A stretch of 64,000 bases of DNA from Gentiana macrophylla (Eukaryota; Streptophyta; Magnoliopsida; Gentianales; Gentianaceae): assembly GCA_026214975.1 (NCBI GenBank), contig CM047809.1:25580241-25644240 (forward strand), given 5' to 3'. A model generated the notes under the pieces. It did no database searches, was not told the origin of the DNA, and saw only the letters and a program-made list of their open reading frames with translations. Below are positions 55,520-64,000 of the stretch, piece after piece. How positions within the stretch are numbered: the first letter of the stretch is position 1; every line of letters begins with the position of its first letter. The position numbers were made by a program, and so were the translations under genes.

Positions 55520-57519
55520 TGTTAGAAATCTACGCGAACGCAGCGAATTTAAAATTTTATTTCCTTTTAACCAGGATCGACTTCGTTTAAGCAATAAACA
55601 AACGAGTAGTGAGCGGTGATTACCTTGGTTGATCTATAAGATCGACGCTTTGACCGTCTAAGGAGAGTAGTTCAGATATAGAGCCGCCCAAGTGTTCGGC
55701 CTCTACCGCTAGTCCACACGAACACCCCGCCGAATCCCATCATGGATTGCTATTGGAAAACTCCGGTTGCTAGACCGGCCTTTTCCCTCTCTCCAACTCT
55801 CTAAAGGATGCTCTCTATTTTACACAAGAACTATTAGCTCTTGGAATTATGATGTACAAAAGAGCTTGACACCCACCTCCTATTTATAATGAAAGTGGCG
55901 CCCCTTAGAAGGTGTGGAGGAGAAGAAAACATTTTCCCAATAAAATAAGGAAAATATATTTGATTGATTTATCTCATTTATTATAATATCTCATATTAAA
56001 TAAATCTAGGATATTGTCAATATCTTATATTGAATATTTCCAAGATATTGTCAAGATCTTATATTGACAATATTTATCTTTTATTATATTACCATAAATC
56101 AATTTACACATGTGTATATATCACATATACATTACACAAATAAATCTATATATTATATATATATACATACACACACGGTGCGCATGCATGCAAATCTAAT
56201 TTGCATGTAATGTACACACACGCATGCACTCATAACATATATATATTAATTTATTTTATTAATATCTAATATTAATAATAGGTAATATCATTAATTAAAT
56301 TACACAATCCAAGTGTATCTTATACACTCCAAAATTGCGCCACCTTTAGCCAACAAATTGGCATCCGGAATATTCTTTAATTAATATAATATTATTAATA
56401 TCTTGTATTTAATTTATTCATAATAAATAAATACCACCATATTAATTTACCACTATAACCTTTATAGTCTCGAGATAAACTTTCCTTATTTGGTTATCAT
56501 CTATAACCACATTTTAATCCGGCTAGATGTTCTTATGTGTGTGACCCGATAGGCTTCCGAATATGTTGGCCGTAGACACAAAGTGCAAATTACGAAAATG
56601 CCCTTCATGCCTAACGATCACGGGATGGCGTCTAGCAACACACCGTGACCCCCAATCATCGGAAGAGTCAAATGCAATGACTTCTACCTTTCATGTGAAA
56701 CAGTTACCGTGTAACTTACAATCCTATCGCTGTAATAATATCCATACGGTCGTTAGTCGAGTGTCAAAACATCAACAACCGTATCTTATAATCTGGATAT
56801 CATGCTCTCTCGAAGTAACTCATTTACTCCCACTTTGCAAAGATTCACGAGAGCTAGACATTCCTTATAAGAAGGCCATTTCGGATATTCGATCCCAATC
56901 ATAGGATACGCGATTCCCGGACGACCAATCATGTATGCTCCGCATGCTTCAGTATCACACCCAATCACTACCGCATGATCGCCCCGTGGCTAGGGGAAAC
57001 CTCAATAGTGTCAAAGCATGACAATCCACACCGTGATGCCATGAAGACTCCGGTCTTAAGGATAATTACACAACCGTCACATAGTGTGACACTTATCTCG
57101 TGTAAGTGGGTCGATCTAACGTCGCATTCTCTAATACACGCCCACGCATACCCAAGTGTCTACACTTCGATAGACGAGATCTATCCTCGCCTCTAAAGAG
57201 AAGACATCCAATACGTGCTAGTCTGTTTATACTATCAATGCCCTGTTTAATAGTACATCAGCCTAGAGACATTTAAGTATCAAGCTTATTAAAGTGATTA
57301 GAGATCTCATCAACCATAATCGCCTATCATGGTTTCTCTATCACAGTTTAATACTAAGGACGTTATCATATAACAATTCATAATTGGTTCTTTAAAAGAA
57401 CATATATATGACAACATAAAAGCCATTTAATATATGTACAAACATAAAGAAATAGTATAAATGATCCGACCCGGTCGGATCCGGTCCAACCCGATTGGGT
57501 TTAGGACACTATTCCAACA
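55520..57519 (-). repeat. 5' LTR of the 9.4 kb Copia
   Basis: Matches 48132-50134 almost throughout; by eye about six differences in the first 300 bases, fewer later. Minus-strand TATA near 55885-55877. Confidence 0.92.
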
Positions 57520-57524
57520 TGAAC

Positions 57525-57662
57525 AGGTTCCGGAATTAGCATTAATAAGTTTGAATAAATTGTATTAAATATTCGAATAAAAATCTTTCTTTCATTGCTA
57601 TCATTATGGGTTTTGTGTTCTCTTTCAAGTATTACAGTACGAGTCTAGCTGAAATTGAGAAA
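57525..57662 (+). other. Tat-type Gypsy interior after the Copia
   Basis: Resumes the Tat element: AACAGGTTCCGG follows the target duplication. AT-rich and non-coding, leading into the tandem repeats. Confidence 0.5.
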
Positions 57663-57990
57663 AGGCAAATTTTATCTGAGTGCGCAGAACGGACACGCTT
57701 AGATCCGCGATCCGCAGGTCGGACCAGTGTAATTTTATCTATGTCCGCAGGACAGACGCGCTGAGATCCGCAGGTCGGACCAGTGTAATTTTATCTAAGT
57801 CTGCAGGACGGACGCGTTGAGATTCGTGGGTCAGACTCAATTTTATTTTATCTACGTCCGCATGACGGACGCGCCGAGATCAACAGGTCGGACCAGTGTA
57901 ATTTTATCTAAGTCCGCAGGACGGGCGCGTTGAGTTCCGCAGGTCGGACCAGTGTAATTTTATCTACGTCCGCAGGACGGACGCGCTGAA
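57663..57990 (+). repeat. Tandem repeat, about six units of ~60 bp
   Basis: Each unit reads ATTTTATCTAAGTCCGCAGG, ACGGACGCG, then GATCCGCAGGTCGGACCAG. Units start near 57670, 57732, 57791, 57850, 57901 and 57957. It lies between integrase and the antisense gene, as in other Tat elements. Confidence 0.88.
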
Positions 57991-58052
57991 ACAAAGGTCT
58001 GAGCCTCAGAGGTTGGCTTCACCGGATTAGGACGGTCTTTTGCCACATCTTC

Positions 58053-59744
58053 TCATTCCCGGAATTCCTTCAAACGGGTGGAGTACACTTCATTGGCCCA
58101 CAGCTTGTAAAACTTCTTGTTGGCCAAATCAGTGACAGAAAGCTCTGGAAAGAGAGCCCTAGCATCATCCACCCTCATGGTATAGCTTCCTTTCACTGCC
58201 AGGGCAAAAACCAGGTTCAGAGCCCGAAGAAACTCTGGAGAAGCTTTGAAGTCTTTAATGGTTTGGGCAGAAGCTTTCATGCTCTCTTGCAACTGGGACT
58301 CTTTCTCCACAAATGCTTGAAGCTCAACAGCATGGCCTGTCTTGAAAGCCTTCAGCTCAGTGGATTGAGTCTTCAGGTACTTCTTCAGATCTTTGATCTA
58401 TTTGTCTTTTGCCTTCAGGCCTTTGTTACGGTCAGAAACTGCTTTCTCCAACTCGGAGATCTTGCTCTTCAGCTCGCTCACGTTAGAACCAGACTCGGTC
58501 AGGCGAGTATACAGCTCCTGACCGACTAAGGCACCCTGTAAAATGCATAAGTTAGGAGGAACCTTGCACTCAAGGGAAACACGATATGTAAATCAATACT
58601 TAAATATTTCATGGTCTGGAGGCCAACATAAGCGAGCTCCTGCTCGGGCATCGCCAAGATTTTTTCATGTTCATTAGCGGCATGAACCTTTCTCCAATCC
58701 ACCGAACCATCAAATCCTGGGCCAGATCTTGGGAAGACTCTACCCGGACTCTTGCTTGACATTCCCTCTAGGACTGTCTCGGGTAGGAAGGCGTCAGAAA
58801 TAGCCCCGTCCTTGTGTGCAACAGCCTCAGAAGACACACGACCGAGATTTTGACCCAAGGTCGGATCTTGATCAACAACGCCGTCCTCCAGTTTGGCCAA
58901 AATCCGGGCAGAGGTTGGATTTAGTTGACTTCCCGCAGCTCTGGCAGAAGGCATCCGGGGATTCTTGCTTCAACGTGCTGCATCTGCCCCTTCTCATCAG
59001 CTGCATTTAAAAGGTCTGCAAAGGCGTCCACTGCAAAAGAGAAAACGGTAGAATCGTTAGAAACGCTGAATAAATGTTTTTCTCGTAAAAATAAGCACAT
59101 AACAAGCATGAGGCCTACAAGCTTTTTGAGCTGAGAGGTCAAGGGAACGTAGGGATCAGGACCAGCCTCGGCTAGCCGGGCTGCCAAGATCAGCTGCTCG
59201 GGGAGCCGGAAGTACCTCAGATAAACCCTCGAAGTTTGGATGGTTTGTAATGACTGAGTGTCGGAAATAAGGGGAGAAGCATCCTTAGGCTGGTCTATGG
59301 GATTACACCGACTTAAACTAGAGGCCCCCTCTTGGCGGAAAAAAAAAACTATCTTTCCAACCCTTATAAGAAGATGGCCCATCGGCCATTAAACGAAGTC
59401 TCCCACCGGCGGGAGAAATAGTAAAAGCCTGGATAGTCCTTGACCTTCTTAACTTGATGAAAGGCTCGAAAAAGCTCCACGGTAAATTTAACCTTCGCCA
59501 ATCGACAAATTATGGCAAAGCCTACGATACCCCTGATCCCGTTAGGAGCTACTTGGGCCGTGCTAAGTTTGTAATAATCAAGCACGGCCACACAGGCCGG
59601 GCAGAAGGGAAGACGGAGACCTCCGTCAAAGTGATCCTCGTACACAGCGCAATACCCGGAAGGAGGGCGAGATGAATAGGGGTTAGCGGCCGTAGGAACC
59701 TGAGGGTCATAAGTATCAAGATCTACCCCGTATTTACTACACAA
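58053..59744 (-). pseudogene. Antisense gene of the Tat-type Gypsy (putative gypsy-type transposon protein)
   Basis: On the minus strand, opposite to pol. The N-terminal part (59744-59364) has AVYEDHFDGGLRLPFCPACV, AQVAPNGIRGIVGFAIIC and YPGFYYFSRR, which fits the plant family called putative gypsy-type transposon. The frame shifts at a ten-A run (59340-59349). Acceptors TCTTTTGCAG|TGGACG (exon from 59030) and CATTTTACAG|GGTGCC (exon from 58535) indicate introns. The C-terminal exon is a long coiled coil ending KLWANEVYSTRLKEF and a stop near 58053; one TAG (about 58400) interrupts it. The function of these antisense genes is unknown. Confidence 0.65.
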
Positions 59745-59863
59745 CCGTGTACCTCCTCTTGCTTCAAGATGGACTTAGTTTCGGCCATTCGATCATGAGT
59801 AAGCGTTGGAAAGTTAAAGCAGTGAAGAATAAATTACAACAGGAAAAGGAATAAACTTACGCA
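59745..59863 (+). other. Tat-type Gypsy, last visible part
   Basis: Sequence upstream of the antisense gene on its strand, cut off by the solo LTR. Nothing recognisable. Confidence 0.4.
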
Positions 59864-60854
59864 TGTTAGGAGCCAACCCGGGGACCATGAACCTATAACC
59901 AGTAGCTACAATAAATTGAATAAAACATTCATCGAACATCATATTTCCACTCAACTTATTAAATCCGGAATTACCCACCATAAATCCGAAACTGAACTCT
60001 ATCGATTATAGATATAACTTATTCTCAAAACGTCAAGCCGAGTCGATAAGTGTCCATTGATATAATCATTACATATAAACTAACCCTCCATAGACTATCC
60101 GTAATGAAGCGGGATTATTTCCGTAAACCTTTTTCAATACATCTTATCCTTATTTACCATTAACCCACTAGTGATCAATTAGTTCATAACCAATACGAAC
60201 TCCGCGGATCGATCAGTTTCTAGGATTAACAAATAAGAGGATTGTCTTTCTACTTCCCGCAGGAAGGAATGGATTCCATATCTGTGAGACACACACTTCT
60301 CACTCATTCCAGAATAGTGCCAACGTGAAAGTGATTCGGACCGCACCTCTTAGCGATCCTTAACGAACACATCAAACCCTATCCTGAAACCAGTAGGAGT
60401 ATGCAATCACTTCAGGATTAAGGTTAATCCATATATGATCATCTTGTGATTTAATAAGATTTCTCAATCACGGAATTATATGAGAAACTCAGATTAAATC
60501 GGTCCAGTCCTATATGACTACATCATATATAAATGCCCCACTTAGACAACCAATGTCGACGGTCCGGATAAGACGGCCACACCATAAAGTGTTCTGGGCG
60601 CATTAATGGTGGTTTAATCAATAGACCCCAGACTTTGATTAACTTCACCACGGACTAACATTTCAAGTGTATCACCATAAACTTAATCCTCATGTGTGAC
60701 ACAGTAAGTTATATGGCTACATATGATACAAATTGGGGTTTTCAGTAGTGTATTAAATATAAGCACGAAGCAAATAATAAGATGAGAATAAATCTGTCAT
60801 TTATTAATTATAAAAACAATTACATAAATTGTCTTTCGGGCGCTACTTCCAACA
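59864..60854 (-). mobile_element. Copia-type solo LTR without target duplication
   Basis: TGTTAGGAGCC to CTTCCAACA, 991 bases, with TGTTRG..CCAACA ends. No primer site or polypurine tract adjoins it. The flanks ACGCA and AACAA do not match. Orientation is inferred from the likeness of its right end to LTR starts (minus strand TGTTGGAAGTAGCGCCCG). Confidence 0.65.
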
Positions 60855-61393
60855 AACAATGTGTCAAGCAAGAAACCTTTAACATTAGTAATTTTAATGA
60901 ATGGAAGGCACTTGGAAAAAGTGGAATCTTGTATTAGGTTCTTGCGGAACCCATCTCAACCAGGTAAGGCCAAAGTATTTTGATAAGCAACAAATCAAGC
61001 AATGCTGAAAATAGAAAGTGGAGCAGTTGTAGAGTTGAGTCAGATATCATTCTCTACAAAGCTAGGCCAAGTTAAAAAGTAGGCTTTGATATTGGGGTGT
61101 AAAAGAAAGTGGAGAGATCATAATGGGGAATGTAAAGAAAATCCAACCAAGAGAACCTCAACTTAAAAGTGTAGAATACTCCGATCCCAAGCTTTACTTA
61201 AATGGGTTTCACTTAGTCCTAGGTGACATGGTGTGGTTTAGAGACTCCAACCTTAAAGGATTCACTACTGAAAAGGATAACTTAAGAGGGTCTACACTTA
61301 AAAGGTCTAACTCCAGGATTCCCATCTTACGTACCTAAACGCAACTAGACTACCTCTTAAGAGTTTAAATCCTATGCATCGGTGTTACTTGTC
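60855..61393 (-). other. Leader of the chromovirus interior
   Basis: Minus-strand start of the interior next to the primer site. The + frame 61123-61338 appears to be chance. Gag is not readable. Confidence 0.4.
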
Positions 61394-61406
61394 GCTCTGA
61401 TACCAA
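61394..61406 (-). other. Primer-binding site of the chromovirus
   Basis: Minus strand TTGGTATCAGAGC with three spacer bases from the LTR end, initiator tRNA-Met type, usual in Del/Tekay chromoviruses. Confidence 0.75.
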
Positions 61407-61409
61407 CTA

Positions 61410-62296
61410 TGAAGCCCTGTCTCGGATACCATTCGGAAAAAAACGCCCGGCATGCATAAAATAAAATTCAATCTAATTATATGCGTAAGCCTTACGTAAG
61501 CAAACATCACAGAACAAGGCAGAACACAAAACGACAGACTCGGGTAACTAAAACAACTAATAAACTATCGAAAGCAACACAAGCTGCATCTATTACATCA
61601 TCAAAAGACTTTACTATAACTGTCAAATACATTTAACCCATTACAACATGATATCCATAAACTCAACTTATCGATTTCTATCATTACAAAGGATAGAAGA
61701 ATCTATACCCACAAATAAATTGAATAAAGAGCAACAGACTTCATCTGCATCATCTTCGGGTCACTCCTCAGTGGCTTTGAAAACAACCTACAAATACACC
61801 ACATTCTCGAGGTGGGGACAATAAAGAAGACTGGGTAAGTAGATACATACATTGTAAGGGTAGAAGAAACGATTACAATACATACATATATATAACATGA
61901 TTACTTTCTACAATCACTGCCACATAGGTTGTAACGGTGGAGCCTACTCACCCTATACTAGCTCCGTAGTACATCCTTGCACAAATAAGGTTTGTTATAT
62001 CAATATCAAAGGGCATTTCGCATGGTGAGACTGCTCCACGACAAGGTAAGCACCTCTCTAGGGGCACGGACATAGGTCTCTGTGTGGGAGTTACACGCAT
62101 CCCTTGACACACAACCTCAAGTGGATCTGTAATTGTCCTCATTCTTCGAAAAGTAAACGTGCCTTACCAGTGACGAAGATGTTTTAGCTTTTAGACACCC
62201 GTACATGAAATTTACGAGTTTAAGTCTAACCACCTGATCCATTCACATAGAAGGCTTCCTATGGACATCTAGTCCTAGACATTCTAGTTACACTAC
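61410..62296 (-). repeat. 5' LTR of the chromovirus, partial
   Basis: Matches 38432 to about 39303 with scattered differences. Interrupted at 62296 by the element that starts TGTTGGGGAG. The remainder should lie beyond the window. Confidence 0.72.
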
Positions 62297-64000
62297 TGTT
62301 GGGGAGATTTTGCATCATTAAAACAAAAGAAAATTTATAAAACCTATACTACCATGCAAAACTACCTCCTAACCGGCCGAATACCGGGTAGTTGCTAGTA
62401 AAGTTGGATAAGTACGGGTATCGATCCTCAGGGAAAAGGGTTGTTGAATCTAGTTCATTAACTCTCCTAAATTGTCACTACTAAAAACAAATAACTATTA
62501 CTAAACCTAAACTAAAAATGAGAAAATAAATCGACAGAGGATTGTTAATCCAAAGCCAGGAAAGATAATTGCGGACAACCATAAAATAAAACTACATCTA
62601 GGAAAACGGTAAAACTAACTAACACTGAACAAACATGAACAAACCATGATCAACCAATTTCCAACAACCATCACCCCACCGAAAGAAATAAGATAGACAA
62701 ATGTTCATTCACAAGTTATCTTGGATTATTATCTTATCTAAAGAAGCGTTTCCTCTTCCGATTTATCACGCCATTCATTAGTTTACCTTCCGGTCTTAAC
62801 TAATATCGATACAAATCAAAGATATGGATTGAATCCTAACCTAACAACATTATCCCTCAACTTCCGTTTGTTGGAATGATTATTGCTAATCTCTCTCACG
62901 ATAATCTAACGAATTCATTAACTTCCGTTATCTAAATTCGATTAACATACGGCATCTCAAAACATGAAAAAGAACAAGTTAACTCACAAAATAAACACAT
63001 GAAAAATCTCATCTTTCCGGTGATAATGATACTCAATATCTCCCTAGGATAATTTTGCAACGAATTAATTCAAATTGTGGTTCTCTCGTAAACCTAGATA
63101 ATTAATCTACGAACTTCCGTTATGTATTGATTAAAAATCCAAACTTTCCTACGGTGACCTAATCTACACCGACTTCCGTCATACGGTAGCATCGACAAAC
63201 AATCATATCTCTCGATATAAATTGAATCATAACAATTAAACATAGGAAATAAAACAATCTGAATTAAACTTACAAAAGCATCCGTAAAAAAAGAATCAAA
63301 GTTCTTTGCTGCAGATGCGAGAAGCTTCACAACTATGTCCATGGTCGTTTCACGCCTTTATTCATAAAAAAAAGATCGAAACACGGAATTAAAAAGCACT
63401 AATCTAACCACCGGTTGACCAAGCAAGGAGCTTGGCGGCCGGCCTGCTCCTCTCGCCTCGATTCTCGGGTTCCAAGGCTTGAAATTGCGTGTATATTGTC
63501 GAAATTAGAAATTTGAATTAAAGCCGTGATATTTATAGGAAAAGAATAAGTCGGCCTTTGTTGTGTTTAGGTCGGTTGCTACTGAGGAACATGTCCGGAC
63601 GCTTTCGTCTGTTGAGGAGAACGCTCGTCCATGGAGTGAATCGAGGTTGGACGTCTGTTTATGCTCGGTCAAGTCTCAGTACTAAAATTCTTGCATGGCA
63701 AACGACGCTTTTAAGGCTACAATTTCTAAAATTCATATCTTGAGTTGTAGACCTCCAAAAATTATGATCCGAATGTCATAATTAAGCTCTCGGAAAACTC
63801 TACAACTTTCATTAAGGACTCTTCTTCAAAAACGCCTTTTTGACTAGCCCGTCGTATCCCGAGTCGTTTTCGGATTTTCCACTAGTTTCAAAGAACAACA
63901 TCCAAACTTGTAACGCTCATATCTCGGGCCTCGTAAGTCGGAATGAAGTGATTCAAAATCCTATAGAATCCTCTCTTCAAGCCCTACAAATATTCTCTTG
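62297..64000. mobile_element. LTR-like element, runs off window edge
   Basis: Starts TGTTGGGGAGATTTTGC exactly where the chromovirus LTR breaks; ACTAC (62292-62296) is the candidate left target duplication. It contains GGTATCGATCCTCAGGGAAA at about 62419 and five ACTTCCGT-type words at 62860-63180. No credible frame in 1.7 kb, so it is a long LTR or a non-coding element. In style it recalls the solo LTR at 25739-27436, but it is a different sequence. Confidence 0.5.

Larger units (their letters stand above)
48132..57519 (-). mobile_element. Copia-type element, 9.4 kb, target duplication TGAAC
   Basis: Two LTRs of 2.0 kb (48132-50134, 55520-57519), a primer site beside the right one and a polypurine tract beside the left one set a minus orientation. 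TGAAC flanks both sides (48127-48131, 57520-57524). The interior (50135-55519) has no long frame. Only traces of integrase/reverse transcriptase text are visible near 51850-51500, so it is non-autonomous. Confidence 0.9.
43523..59863 (+). mobile_element. Tat-type Gypsy element, 3' end missing
   Basis: 5' LTR, primer site, protease, reverse transcriptase, RNase H, a second (archaeal-type) RNase H and integrase appear in this order on the + strand, then tandem repeats and an antisense gene. The dual RNase H and antisense gene are Tat-lineage traits. Gag is absent: only about 250 bases separate the primer site from protease. A Copia (48132-57519) sits in the integrase tail. No 3' LTR is present. 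Confidence 0.8.
38432..62296 (-). mobile_element. Chromovirus-type Gypsy element, split by later insertions
   Basis: Two related LTRs in the same minus orientation frame this span: 38432-40794 with integrase remnants on its right (3' side), and 61410-62296 with a primer site on its left (5' side). That is the arrangement of a single element read on the minus strand, opened up by a Tat-type Gypsy (from 43523), a Copia and a solo LTR. LTR copies differ visibly (about one base in ten over the 64-codon frame at 38957 and 61948), so it is old. The right LTR is cut at 62296. Confidence 0.6.

Overview
The window is nuclear DNA of a flowering plant, probably a dicot with a large, repeat-rich genome. 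The evidence is one plant-type glutamate receptor-like (GLR) gene buried in nested Copia and Gypsy LTR retrotransposons, with Mutator-, hAT-, Stowaway- and Helitron-type sequences. I see no bacterial or organellar genes, no tRNA or rRNA gene and no CRISPR array. The species cannot be named from the sequence.

The host gene is on the + strand. GLR exon 1 (signal peptide and start of the ligand-binding domain) is at 5295-5553. Exon 2 starts at 35879, so intron 1 is about 30.3 kb and is almost wholly transposon-derived. Exons 3 and 4 follow after short introns (to 38285). Exon 4 has a +1 frameshift inside the conserved M3 motif, and the last exon (end of S2, M4, tail) is not seen. Either it lies beyond position 64000 behind a second stack of transposons, or it is lost.

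Left edge, 1-4640 (- strand): the start of a Sirevirus-like Copia gag with its primer-binding site and LTR (267-1909), then a truncated Mutator-like transposase.

Intron 1, left half, 5554-18187: a small inverted-repeat element, microsatellites, a solo LTR (7426-8493), a region with gene-fragment-like exons ending in a Helitron-type 3' terminus (12263), a three-copy short tandem repeat, and a 2.7 kb tandem duplication (12675-18060) carrying TRIM-like repeats, TGACACT-rich repeats, a Stowaway MITE and a palindrome.

Intron 1, right half, 18188-35684: a Gypsy element that has gag but no visible pol, and carries a spliced-looking gene on the opposite strand. Nested in it are a Tork-like Copia (18217-24914), which itself holds a Sirevirus-like solo LTR (21245-22654, duplication ATATG), a second solo LTR (25739-27436, duplication ACGAG), and a hAT-like element that holds a near-bare poly(T) insertion.

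Right stack, 38432-64000: I read this as one old chromovirus Gypsy on the - strand (3' LTR 38432-40794, 5' LTR from 61410), split by a Tat-type Gypsy on the + strand (from 43523). The Tat element is split in turn by a 9.4 kb Copia (48132-57519, - strand) with a perfect TGAAC duplication and very similar 2 kb LTRs but a decayed interior. The Tat element also carries an antisense, intron-containing gene. A solo LTR without matching flanks (59864-60854) sits where the Tat 3' end should be. Another LTR-like element starts at 62297 and leaves the window.

No clearly new biological system stands out. The best candidates for a closer look are the antisense spliced genes in two different Gypsy elements, the young Copia with a dead interior, the transposon-inflated GLR intron, and the Helitron-like segment with unrecognised exons.
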